Shown in pieces: positions 15,474-23,009 of a DNA stretch of 31,750 bases (position 1 is the stretch's first letter; each line of letters opens with the position of its first letter). Source of the DNA: an uncultured Clostridium sp. (GTDB lineage Bacteria > Bacillota > Clostridia > Lachnospirales > Lachnospiraceae); NCBI RefSeq assembly GCF_900547735.1, contig NZ_URHZ01000067.1, positions 1 to 31,750 on the forward strand, in the 5' to 3' direction. A model generated the notes under the pieces. It saw only the letters and a program-made list of their open reading frames with translations. It did not search any database and was not told the origin of the DNA. Both the position numbers and the translations under genes were made by a program.

Positions 15474-16148
15474 ATGAATATTGGATGTAGGATTGTAAAG
15501 GATTTTGTAAGGCCGGACAGAAATTTGATTGAGAAATTCCGGGGACTCCCGGTTGCCAACATTGACGACTGCATGAACCGGATGGCGGCGGTGTCCCATG
15601 AAATCCGTCCGGTGAACCGTGCGAAACTTTTAGGACCGGCTTTTACCGTGAAGGTTCCGGCAGGGGACAACCTGATGTTTCACAAGGCCATGGACATGGC
15701 CAGGGAGGGAGATGTCATAGTGATAGACGCCGAGGGCGCCACGGATCGGGCGATTTTCGGGGAGCTGATGATTCAGTACTGTATGAGCAGAAAGCTGGGA
15801 GGCGTGATTGTGGACGGATGTATCCGGGACTCCGACACGCTGGAGACACTCGATTTTCCCGTCTACGCTAAAGGAATCACACCCAACGGCCCGTATAAGA
15901 ACGGCCCGGGAGAAATCAACACGGTAATATCATTCGGCGGCCAGGTGGTGCGCCCGGGTGACATTATTGTGGGAGACGCCGACGGAATTCTCATCATCCA
16001 TCCCGAGGAGGCGGAGCCTCTGCTTGAAAAAGCGCTTCAGGTCATGGAAAAGGAAGAGGGGATTGTGGAGACGATGGAAAGAGACGGAACCTATCTGCGT
16101 CCGTGGGTGGATGAGAAGCTGGACGAGATTGGGTGCGAGTATATGTAG
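15474..16148 (+). CDS. RraA-family protein, HMG/CHA aldolase-like
   Basis: A 224-residue protein. RraA-like landmarks are VANIDDCMNRM near residue 30, GPAFTVKVPAGDNLMFHKAM (54-73), GGVIVDGCIRDSDTL (109-123) with R118 and D119, and the late GDIIVGDADGILIIHPEE. Members include 4-hydroxy-4-methyl-2-oxoglutarate/4-carboxy-4-hydroxy-2-oxoadipate aldolases, oxaloacetate decarboxylases and the RNase E inhibitor RraA. Pairing with a hydroxyacid dehydrogenase under LysR favours an enzyme cleaving or decarboxylating a 2-oxo acid. The 'demethylmenaquinone methyltransferase' label often given to this family is wrong. Confidence 0.87.
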   Translation: MNIGCRIVKDFVRPDRNLIEKFRGLPVANIDDCMNRMAAVSHEIRPVNRAKLLGPAFTVKVPAGDNLMFHKAMDMAREGDVIVIDAEGATDRAIFGELMIQYCMSRKLGGVIVDGCIRDSDTLETLDFPVYAKGITPNGPYKNGPGEINTVISFGGQVVRPGDIIVGDADGILIIHPEEAEPLLEKALQVMEKEEGIVETMERDGTYLRPWVDEKLDEIGCEYM

Positions 16149-16235
16149 TTTCCCGAAGCTGCCCCGGACGGTATATTATGTCGTTTCTGTGTGATTCGAA
16201 ATACGCTGCCGGGTACGGTACGAGAAGGAATATTT

Positions 16236-16280
16236 TGCAGCACGGTATATTGTGATAATCACTATACCGTGCTGCATTTT
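16236..16280 (+). terminator. strong intrinsic terminator after rraA-like gene
   Basis: A perfect 14-bp stem, TGCAGCACGGTATA with TATACCGTGCTGCA, followed by TTTT. It ends the dehydrogenase/RraA transcript. Confidence 0.88.
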
Positions 16281-16326
16281 GCTTTTATCTCTGCTATAAT
16301 GGCATCAGGAATAATTGAGGTGAAGT

Positions 16327-16695
16327 ATGAAAAAAGATACGGTTTTGAAATTTGCAGAAGCGATAAACAGACAGGATTTACCGTGCATTATTGAAATGAT
16401 GTCGGAGGATTTTTATTTCATAGACACCTATGGCGGTAAAGCGGATAAGGAGCAGATGAAAACAGGCTGGCAGGGGTATTTTGATTGGTTTCCTGATTAT
16501 CATATTGAAGTAGAGGATTACCTTGAAAATGAAAAGTTTGCAGTGATAATCGGAAAGGCCGGCGCATCGTATCTGGGGGACGGAAGCAGGCATTGGGAAT
16601 TTCCATCCTGCTGGAAAGTGGTGGTTAAGGAAAGTCGGATTCAGCTCTGGCAGGTTTTTTGTGATTCCAAAAAACAGTTGGATTCCATGCAATAA
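16327..16695 (+). CDS. NTF2/SnoaL-like protein
   Basis: A 122-residue protein with the cystatin-like NTF2 pattern: an N-terminal helix (VLKFAEAINRQDLPCIIEMM), the strand SEDFYFIDTYGG, the helix MKTGWQGYFDWFPDYHIEVED, then a curved sheet ending WKVVVKESRIQLWQVFCD. Such folds serve as small enzymes or binding proteins, so the function cannot be named. GAGGTG lies before the ATG and TATAAT at 16295-16300 is its likely -10 box. It stands alone between a terminator and an unrelated gene. Confidence 0.7.
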   Translation: MKKDTVLKFAEAINRQDLPCIIEMMSEDFYFIDTYGGKADKEQMKTGWQGYFDWFPDYHIEVEDYLENEKFAVIIGKAGASYLGDGSRHWEFPSCWKVVVKESRIQLWQVFCDSKKQLDSMQ

Positions 16696-16751
16696 CCCGG
16701 CGGGCAGGACTAAATTTTGCAGGATGATATTTATAGAAGAAAGGTGATAAT

Positions 16752-17672
16752 ATGGAGCGGGTTTACTATAAACAGTTAATAGAGGGAGCGGCGATTCCAG
16801 CCATTATTCATAACAGCAGTTATTTTCTGATACAGATGGCAGTGTATGAGAATGGAACCGTAAGCTGCTGGCACAAAAGCGATTTGCAACAGTTTCGGAG
16901 CGATTTGGAAAAGGGCTGGGTCGTACCTTCGGTACCGGTGGATACGGAACTTTCCATAAACAATCTGGGCTGTTTCCCAATCCGAGAGGCCCGTTGGCTC
17001 TATAACAGGGAGGAATACTATCACCGCGTGGAAGAGGTGGTGCGTTCTCTTAATCCGGAGATGACAAATCTGTACCGGATGGCTCAGTGGGAGAAAGATA
17101 AATGGGAGAAAGCGCGCGTCCGGTGGACGGCCGACCCGACTCCCTGTAAATTAAAACCGGGCTGGTGTTATACCCTGATTGACGGGGACAGCGGCTATAT
17201 TTTCTACCGGCAGCAAGGCAGGCTGCATCTCACTTCACTCACCGCTTATGCGGACAAGACGGTCCGGCTGGGTTTAGTAAGTGACCGGTCCTACACTATG
17301 GAAGAGATAGAGGGGCTTTTTGTACAGAAGATCCTCTCTACATCCCCTGAAGGTGAGGAATGGGTAGAAATCGACGGTTTAGGAAACGTGTTGTTAGCGC
17401 CGCCCGAATATGGTGCGCTTCCGGTGGAAGAGAAGCAGAAAGAAATCAATGATACAATGGCCGGGCTGTCGGGGGAGAAGGATTCTTTAGACCGCTGCAA
17501 GCGCGCTCACTATCAATACCTGACCGATCCGAACGACTGGACGCGGGAAGAATTGAGGAAAGCCTATGAGGCGGTTCCGGAACATCAGCGGATGTTTCTT
17601 GGAGATATGGATACGAGAGATAGTGATTTTATCCGTATTCTTTACTCACCAGGTGTAAAGCGGGAAGTTTAG
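16752..17672 (+). CDS. uncharacterised protein, 306 residues
   Basis: Not recognised. The protein is soluble, with no signal peptide or membrane helix, and is rich in tryptophan and tyrosine. Two parts are visible. The first, about 1-110, has PAIIHNSSYFLIQMAVYENG and GWVVPSVPVDTELSINNLG. The second, about 130-230, has a second beta-rich unit with KLKPGWCYTLIDGDSGYIFYRQ, which may be a diverged repeat of the same fold. A charged helical tail ends RMFLGDMDTRDSDF. AGAAAGGTG precedes the ATG. It resembles the uncharacterised two-domain proteins often found alone or near toxin/immunity genes, but no such partner is adjacent. Confidence 0.65.
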   Translation: MERVYYKQLIEGAAIPAIIHNSSYFLIQMAVYENGTVSCWHKSDLQQFRSDLEKGWVVPSVPVDTELSINNLGCFPIREARWLYNREEYYHRVEEVVRSLNPEMTNLYRMAQWEKDKWEKARVRWTADPTPCKLKPGWCYTLIDGDSGYIFYRQQGRLHLTSLTAYADKTVRLGLVSDRSYTMEEIEGLFVQKILSTSPEGEEWVEIDGLGNVLLAPPEYGALPVEEKQKEINDTMAGLSGEKDSLDRCKRAHYQYLTDPNDWTREELRKAYEAVPEHQRMFLGDMDTRDSDFIRILYSPGVKREV

Positions 17673-17721
17673 GGAATTGCGTTATATCTTGCAGGCCATC
17701 CGGTGCGAAGAGGATATGAAT

Positions 17722-17757
17722 GACGGGACAGAATAGACGGATGGGACAAAATAGACA
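17722..17757 (+). repeat. tandem pair of 17-bp repeats
   Basis: GGGACAGAATAGACGGA is followed by GGGACAAAATAGACAGA (two mismatches, one base between). The pair lies just upstream of the acetyltransferase gene and may be a slipped duplication or a pair of binding sites. Confidence 0.5.
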
Positions 17758-17778
17758 GAAGTAAGGAAGAAACTTGTT

Positions 17779-18327
17779 ATGATAGAAACAGAAAGATTGA
17801 TTATGCGGCCATTTAATAAGGATGATTTTGATATTATTATGGGTCTTTATTCGAATGAAGAAATCATGAGATATATGCCAAATGACGTTATGGACGCAGA
17901 AAAAGCCCAAACGCATTTAAACAAAGTTGCAGGTGACTGGGGAGAGGAACCGCAGGTGAATTTTGAAATGGCGGTAATTTTAAAGGAGAATCAGGAAAAG
18001 ATTGGCCGTTCCAGAATTCATTTGGATTATGAAACCGATACGGCAATGGTCGGCTGGCTGCTGTTGAAGAAGGAATGGGGAAAAGGTTATGCGTCGGAAA
18101 TGACGTGTGCATTAATCGATTATAGTTTCGATGCATTAAAGGTGCATAGAGTCTGCGCTTTATGCCACCCGGAGAATATTGCTTCATGGAAAGCTCTGGA
18201 AAAATGCGGCATGCGCAGGGAAGCGTATTATAGGCAGAAATGCAGATATGTAAAGAACGGCAATATAATATGGGAGGACGAATTGGAATATGCTGTGCTA
18301 AAAACGGAAAGAGAGATTCTGCATTAA
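17779..18327 (+). CDS. GNAT acetyltransferase, RimJ/RimL type
   Basis: A 182-residue protein. It opens ETERLIMRPFNKDDFDII, the Acetyltransf_3 pattern. VGWLLLKKEWGKGYASEMT holds the acetyl-CoA pyrophosphate loop, and VHRVCALCHPENIASWKALEKCGMRRE is the conserved C-terminal half. Members acetylate protein N-termini, antibiotics or small amines with acetyl-CoA, and the substrate is not predictable here. A weak ribosome site, AAGGAAG, precedes the ATG. It appears monocistronic. Confidence 0.88.
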   Translation: MIETERLIMRPFNKDDFDIIMGLYSNEEIMRYMPNDVMDAEKAQTHLNKVAGDWGEEPQVNFEMAVILKENQEKIGRSRIHLDYETDTAMVGWLLLKKEWGKGYASEMTCALIDYSFDALKVHRVCALCHPENIASWKALEKCGMRREAYYRQKCRYVKNGNIIWEDELEYAVLKTEREILH

Positions 18328-18389
18328 GAAGTCAATAAAAATAAAAGTTGTATTATTGAAGGCATTCATGGCTTATGGGCCGGGGCATA

Positions 18390-18418
18390 TTGCTAAATAA
18401 TTACGGCGGCGGTATAAT
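18390..18418 (+). promoter_or_regulatory. promoter of secreted choline-binding-repeat gene
   Basis: TTGCTA at 18390-18395 and TATAAT at 18413-18418 with a 17-base spacer, 21 bases before the start codon, which is preceded by AGGAGGGGAG. Confidence 0.65.
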
Positions 18419-18438
18419 GATGCAGGAGGGGAGATAAA

Positions 18439-19101
18439 ATGAAAAAGAATTTAAAAAGGGTAATTGTTTTCATCGCGGCATTGGTGATTGGAGTATCGCC
18501 TGCGGCCGGAAGTGCCGGCAGTCCATTCGTGATTACTGCCGAAGCCCATTCGGGAAGAACGGATTCCAGTGGAGGGCATCATGACTATAAGAACAAAAGC
18601 GGTTTGGAAAGCTATCATTACCATTGCGGTGGATATCCTGCCCATTTACATACAAACGGAGTATGTCCCTATAAGAGCGGCGGAACCACCGGTTCGAATC
18701 AGGGAAGTACCGCCTCGTCAGGCAGCGGTGCGGTAAATAATACGGCCCCGGCATTACTTGAGCCGACTGCAGCCGCCGAACCGACGGATACATTGGGATG
18801 GAAGATGGATACTGCCGGATGGTGGTACAAAGACAGTGAAACAACGTATAAAAAAGATGGCGTATATTATATTGACGGTTACTATTATCGATTTGATTCA
18901 GAAGGATACATGCTTACAGGATGGCAGGAGATAGACGATGATTGGTACTACTTTGACGGGAGCGGACATATGCTCATCAATCAATGTGTATTAATTGATG
19001 ATTCATACTGTTACTTCGATAAAAACGGCAAATGGGATGAAGAGTATTATGACAGCTATGCGGAATACGAAGAGATGTACGATGATAGCTGGGATTACTA
19101 A
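18439..19101 (+). CDS. secreted YHYH-motif protein with choline-binding-type repeats
   Basis: A 220-residue protein. The signal peptide (1-26, cleavage near GSA) is followed by a histidine-rich module with HSGRTDSSGGHHDY and SYHYHCGGYPAHLH (58-71), a pattern often seen in small secreted proteins that may bind metal. A Ser/Gly/Thr/Pro-rich linker spans about 80-118. Then come aromatic repeats of the CW_binding_1 kind: GWKMDTAGWWYK, GYYYRFDSEGYMLTGWQ, DDWYYFDGSGHM and SYCYFDKNGKW. These probably anchor it to cell-wall polymers. The acidic, tyrosine-rich C-terminus is unusual. Function beyond surface binding is unknown. Confidence 0.82.
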   Translation: MKKNLKRVIVFIAALVIGVSPAAGSAGSPFVITAEAHSGRTDSSGGHHDYKNKSGLESYHYHCGGYPAHLHTNGVCPYKSGGTTGSNQGSTASSGSGAVNNTAPALLEPTAAAEPTDTLGWKMDTAGWWYKDSETTYKKDGVYYIDGYYYRFDSEGYMLTGWQEIDDDWYYFDGSGHMLINQCVLIDDSYCYFDKNGKWDEEYYDSYAEYEEMYDDSWDY

Positions 19102-19124
19102 TCGAATATATGTTTAGGCATGAA

Positions 19125-19160
19125 GGGAGTGTTGCAGAATGTGCGGCACTCCCATTTTTA
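19125..19160 (+). terminator. intrinsic terminator after choline-binding-repeat gene
   Basis: GGGAGTG pairs with CACTCCC, with extra TGCA/TGTGC pairing inside, followed by ATTTTTA. Confidence 0.7.
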
Positions 19161-19289
19161 TACGGCGGGAAAGATCTCAGATGGAACCGGCCTTTATGCA
19201 TGGAGGAACCGGTCCGAAATACGTATGCGTTACATTACCTAGATTACTTGAAAAATGAAGGAGAGTGAGTTAAAATAAAAAGATAAATT

Positions 19290-19408
19290 AAATAGTACAA
19301 AGATAAAAACACAGTCCCGGCCGGTAGTCCGGGCGCAGTATTATAAATCTGTCAGTAACCTGCCTCCTCGGTTGTCCATTCTTTGTTATGAAAGAGAGGA
19401 GTATTTTC
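19290..19408 (+). promoter_or_regulatory. probable yjdF riboswitch
   Basis: The 308-base gap before the YjdF (DUF2992) gene holds a structured leader. CCCGG pairs with CCGGG at 19317-19336, followed by GCGCAGTATTATAAATCTG and TCAGTAACCTGCCTCC, which resemble my memory of the conserved core of the yjdF motif RNA. That RNA senses aromatic azaheterocycles and lies upstream of yjdF genes in Firmicutes. The last part overlaps the ribosome site region (GAGAGGAG). The call rests on context plus partial motif recall; no covariance model was run. Confidence 0.65.
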
Positions 19409-19409
19409 T

Positions 19410-19829
19410 ATGCAGGAAAATAAGAGCAGACTGACAGTGTTTTACGACGGGACTTTCTGGATTGGGATTTATGAGCGTATTTCAAAGAATGAACTGGAAG
19501 CATGTAAAATCACGTTTGGAGCCGAGCCAAAGGATTATGAGGTGTATGAATTTCTTTTGAAGAACTGGGCGGGGCTGAAGTTCAGTCCAACGGTAAGCGC
19601 CGGTGAAAAGCAGGAAAAGAAGATTAATCCGAAGCGGATGAAACGGCTTGTAAAAAAAGAGCTTGATTCACACGGAACAGGAACAAAATCTCAACAGGCC
19701 CTGCAGCTTCAGCGGGAAGAAAATAAGATTGTCCGTAACAGGAAGAGCCGCGAACAGAAAGAGGAAGAAAAAGAACGTCACTTCGAACTGAAGCAGCAGA
19801 AAAAGAAGGAAAAGCACAGGGGCAGATAA
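19410..19829 (+). CDS. yjdF: YjdF-family protein (DUF2992)
   Basis: A 139-residue protein. The N-terminal globular part (1-70) has RLTVFYDGTFWIGIYER and ACKITFGAEPKDYEVYEFLL, the DUF2992 hallmark. The C-terminal half is a highly charged K/E/R/Q helix ending KKKEKHRGR, with NPKRMKRLVKKEL and HGTGTKSQQALQLQREENK, also family features. YjdF is linked by its riboswitch to the response to planar aromatic compounds, but its biochemistry is unknown. GAGAGGAG precedes the ATG, and a strong terminator follows, so it is monocistronic. Confidence 0.9.
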   Translation: MQENKSRLTVFYDGTFWIGIYERISKNELEACKITFGAEPKDYEVYEFLLKNWAGLKFSPTVSAGEKQEKKINPKRMKRLVKKELDSHGTGTKSQQALQLQREENKIVRNRKSREQKEEEKERHFELKQQKKKEKHRGR

Positions 19830-19881
19830 TTCAGCCAACAACGAAATGCACGCTTTTCGAAGTTTTCATTGCCGCTCAATA

Positions 19882-19932
19882 AAGCAAGAGAAGCACAGGG
19901 AAGAAATTCCCTTGTGCTTCTCTTGCTTTTTC
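19882..19932 (+). terminator. strong intrinsic terminator after yjdF
   Basis: AGCAAGAGAAGCACAGGGA pairs perfectly with its complement around the loop AGAAAT and is followed by TTTTTCT. The symmetry would also work on the other strand. Confidence 0.9.
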
Positions 19933-20318
19933 TGAAAATATGGGGGATATAAATGCTTTTCAGAAATCTATATAAAGTTTAATTATTGTTAGTCGAAGCC
20001 AACGACAGTGTGCGCGCTGTTTTTAATCATTGGCCTCATTTATTTGATACGATAATCATAACTGGTAATTGTGACCAATATTTGACCAATGTATAAAAAG
20101 AATCTAAAGCATTCTTACGAAAAAAGGAAGGATTTAGCAAGTTTGTTCCAATGACCTGGTTTTGGCATTTTTTGGCCGGTGAGTGGATATGCCTGTGATT
20201 TTTTAGTATAATGGAATTATCAGATCAAGATGGAGTAGGGCGATGTTTTTGGGGACGGAGGGCTGATTGCGGGTGTGGCTGTCCAGATGTGCCTGGGAGA
20301 TACATAGGGGGGATACGG
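19933..20318. other. gene-free stretch before serpin gene
   Basis: AT-rich spacer. TGACCAAT occurs twice, at 20072 and 20083, 11 bases apart (one helical turn), which could be a pair of binding sites. TATAAT at 20207-20212 with TGGATA 17 bases upstream is a possible serpin promoter. The open frame that extends the serpin upstream to 20211 begins on that -10 box, so it is unlikely to be translated. Confidence 0.45.
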
Positions 20319-21641
20319 ATGAAGAAACGAATGAAGGTACAAATGAAAACGCAAATGACAGGGAGAACGAAGAAACGAATGACAGCGGCTCTGCTGTGTC
20401 TTACCCTGGCGGTTACGGCTCAGTTTTCGCTTACCGGGTGCAGCGGGCAGGAAAAGATTCAGTCTGAGGCAATGATGAAAGGAATCAAACCGAATACGGT
20501 TGTGACAAGTATGCCGCTTGATGGTGAGCAGAGGATTGCAGTTGCAGATTTTGGCGTCCAATTGTTCCAGGAGAGTCAAGTAAATGGGAAAAACATTTTG
20601 ATATCACCCGTGTCGGTTCTCTGTGCGCTTGGAATGACGGCAAATGGAGCGCATGGAAATACGCTTTCACAGATGGAAGAAGTTTTCGGCATGCCGATTG
20701 GGGAGTTGAATGAGTATTTATACACGTATGTTAAAAATCTGCCGATAGGGAAAAAATACAAGCTTAAAATAGCAAATTCCATTTGGCTTAAGGAAGCTGT
20801 CACTGGGTTTAAACGGGATTTTTTACAGTTAAATGCTGATTATTACAAAGGAGATATTTACACCTTTTCTTCTGAGGATCCGATTATACAGGATATTAAT
20901 CTTTGGGTTAGTGAACAGACGGATGGGATGATAAAGGACATTCTGGATAATAGTGCTTCCGGAGGAGACGTTTTTCTGGTAAATGCCCTGGCCTTTAATT
21001 CCGTATGGGAGGAAATCTACAGAGAAAACCAGGTTAAAAACGGGGTGTTTACAACGGAGGATGGAAAAAAACAAGATGTTATAATGATGTATTCCCCCGA
21101 GGGTATATATTTGGAGGATGAGAAAGCAGAAGGATTTATCAAATATTATGCTGACCAGAAGTATGCGTTTGCCGCATTGCTTCCGGAAAAAGGGGTATCT
21201 GTATCAGAGTATGTTTCAACCATCACGGGAAGGCGGCTGATGGATATTTTGGATCATGGGCAGAGGATTGCCGTAAGTGCAGCAATTCCTATGTTTGAAA
21301 CAGAATATCGTGTAGAGATGCAGGATATTTTAATGGAAATGGGAATGAAGGACGCTTTTAACGCTACAACAGCAGATTTTTCTGAAATGTATGATCTTGA
21401 AGAGAACCATTTTAATCGATTTGCAATCCAAAATGTTGTGCATCAGACTTATTTTTCCATTGATGAGGAGAAGACGAAGGCAGGAGCTGCAACCGTTGTT
21501 GTGGAAACAACATCCTGCCTTGATACGTTCGAGCCCGAAGAGGGGAAAGAAGTCTATCTCGATCGTCCTTTTCTTTATATGATTATTGATTGTGAGACAA
21601 AACTGCCTGTATTTATCGGAACACTGATGGATGCAGAATAA
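20319..21641 (+). CDS. serpin (serine protease inhibitor) lipoprotein
   Basis: A 440-residue protein. The ATG at 20319 follows AGGGGGG. The basic N-terminus and hydrophobic helix end in the lipobox LTGC with C41, so the mature protein is membrane-anchored outside the cell. A full serpin domain follows: NILISPVSVLCALGMTANGA, NSIWLKE, FLVNALAFNSVWEE, and the C-terminal DRPFLYMIIDCETKLPVFIG. The reactive loop begins at D382 (DEEKTKAGAATVVVETTSC). Aligned to alpha-1-antitrypsin, P17 is E383, P15 is K385 where glycine is usual, P14 is T386, and P1-P1' falls near S399-C400. It probably traps host or microbial serine or cysteine proteases. Target and P1 site are inferred. Confidence 0.9.
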   Translation: MKKRMKVQMKTQMTGRTKKRMTAALLCLTLAVTAQFSLTGCSGQEKIQSEAMMKGIKPNTVVTSMPLDGEQRIAVADFGVQLFQESQVNGKNILISPVSVLCALGMTANGAHGNTLSQMEEVFGMPIGELNEYLYTYVKNLPIGKKYKLKIANSIWLKEAVTGFKRDFLQLNADYYKGDIYTFSSEDPIIQDINLWVSEQTDGMIKDILDNSASGGDVFLVNALAFNSVWEEIYRENQVKNGVFTTEDGKKQDVIMMYSPEGIYLEDEKAEGFIKYYADQKYAFAALLPEKGVSVSEYVSTITGRRLMDILDHGQRIAVSAAIPMFETEYRVEMQDILMEMGMKDAFNATTADFSEMYDLEENHFNRFAIQNVVHQTYFSIDEEKTKAGAATVVVETTSCLDTFEPEEGKEVYLDRPFLYMIIDCETKLPVFIGTLMDAE

Positions 21642-21662
21642 TATAGCCGGAGTGACGGCAGA

Positions 21663-21686
21663 AACCCGCGCGTTGCGCGCGGTTAC
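21663..21686. terminator. possible hairpin between convergent serpin and proC genes
   Basis: AACCCGCGCG and CGCGCGGTT form a GC-rich hairpin around TTG. It overlaps the last codons of proC and has no clear T tract on either strand, so it is a weak candidate shared by the two converging genes. Confidence 0.3.
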
Positions 21687-22483
21687 TGCGTTACAGGTCC
21701 TTCGACGGCATCAATAGCATCGATCACGGCAGCGCGGAGACCGCTGCGCTCCAGGGCGGCAACGCCCCTGATGGTAGTACCGCCGGGGGAGCAGACGGCA
21801 TCCTTCATAGCGCCCGGATGTTCCCCTGTTTCTAACTGAAGCTTTCCGGTTCCCGCTATCATCTGGGCGGCCAGACTGTAAGCGGTGGTTCTTGTGAGAC
21901 CGTGCATCACCGCAGCGTCGGCCAGGGCCTCCATGAACACGCTGGCAAAGGCAGGGCCGCATCCGCTGACGGTTCCTGCAATGGAAAGCTGGCTTGTCTC
22001 AACAAACTGCATCAGGGCAATACGGGAGAAAAGTTCCTGTACCAGAGTTAATTCATCATCGGTCAGGGAGTGGCGGTTTTCGCAGATAAAGATACCCTCG
22101 CCGATTGCGACCGGAGTGTTGGGAATCGTGCTCAGATGGTGGGTTCCTGGCAGCAGGATTTCTTCATACTTTTCAAATGGGTAGCCCGCGGCTACGGAGA
22201 TAACGATTCTTTCCTTCAGGATGTTCTTAATGGGAGAAGTTACTTCCTCTATCATGTAGGGTTTAACAGCCAGAACCACAATATCCGAATGTTCGGCCGT
22301 CTCTTCTGCGGTCCGGCAGGGAGTAATCCCTCTCTGCTTCGCGTTGCGGCACAGCTTTTCCCAGTTGGCGGCACAGGCGTAAATCTGTGACGGAGCGGTT
22401 ACATTCTTACATAAAAGACCGTCGGCGATGGCCTGTGCCATGTTGCCGAAGCCGATAAAACCAATTTTTGCAGTAGATGCCAT
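21683..22483 (-). CDS. proC: pyrroline-5-carboxylate reductase
   Basis: A 266-residue protein. It reduces 1-pyrroline-5-carboxylate to proline with NAD(P)H. The start at 22483 (MASTAKIGFIGFGNMAQAI) follows AGAGGT. The open frame upstream of it lacks a ribosome site. The Rossmann motif is GFGNMAQAI. VVLAVKPYMIEEV, the central SVAAGYPFE and LPGTHHLSTIPNTPVAIGEG are family landmarks. The C-terminal helical part has GCGPAFASVFMEALADAAVMHGL and CSPGGTTIRGVAALE, the proline/P5C-binding region. Normal length. It is divergent from clpS. Confidence 0.94.
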   Translation of the reverse strand: MASTAKIGFIGFGNMAQAIADGLLCKNVTAPSQIYACAANWEKLCRNAKQRGITPCRTAEETAEHSDIVVLAVKPYMIEEVTSPIKNILKERIVISVAAGYPFEKYEEILLPGTHHLSTIPNTPVAIGEGIFICENRHSLTDDELTLVQELFSRIALMQFVETSQLSIAGTVSGCGPAFASVFMEALADAAVMHGLTRTTAYSLAAQMIAGTGKLQLETGEHPGAMKDAVCSPGGTTIRGVAALERSGLRAAVIDAIDAVEGPVTQ

Positions 22484-22669
22484 ATTGATTACCTCTTTTC
22501 TTTTTAGTTTTCTGCTAATCAACTGTTACTAAATATACCATATCTCCCACTTTTTTTCCTGTCTTTTTTTATGCAAGTATATTATACTATATGAAACTGA
22601 TGCTGTACCCGTCCGAAGGCCGGACTGCGGCGCAGCCGTGATAATATTAAGTAATGGAAGGTGTTTCAG

Positions 22670-22969
22670 ATGTCAACCCAGGGAGAAGTAAAACAGCAGA
22701 TAAAATCACAGGTCAGAGAACCCAAACGATACAGAGTTATCATGCACAACGATGACTATACCCCGATGGATTTTGTAGTCCAGGTCCTGATGGAGGTATT
22801 TAATAAGAGACAGGAAGAGGCTGTCATGCTGATGATGATGGTGCACAAGGGCGGTAAGGCCGTCGTGGGCACTTATTCTTATGACATTGCCCTGACAAAG
22901 ATAAGAACAGTGACAGCTTTGGCCGAGGAGGAGGGGTATCCTTTCAGGCTGACGGTGGAAGAACAATAA
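22670..22969 (+). CDS. clpS: ATP-dependent Clp protease adaptor ClpS
   Basis: A 99-residue protein. The ATG at 22670 follows GGAAGG. A GTG nine bases earlier is possible but sits on the ribosome site. ClpS delivers proteins with Leu, Phe, Tyr or Trp at the N-terminus to ClpA. The binding pocket is visible: HNDDYTPMDFVVQVL supplies the Asn-Asp-Asp gate for the free N-terminus, and VHKGGKAVVGTY holds the conserved His. A disordered N-terminal tail of about 25 residues is as expected. It is first gene of the clpS-clpA-aat operon. Confidence 0.94.
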   Translation: MSTQGEVKQQIKSQVREPKRYRVIMHNDDYTPMDFVVQVLMEVFNKRQEEAVMLMMMVHKGGKAVVGTYSYDIALTKIRTVTALAEEEGYPFRLTVEEQ

Positions 22970-23009
22970 GAAGACTCATGATTTGGACCCACGAAGGAGG
23001 CATCATAAA

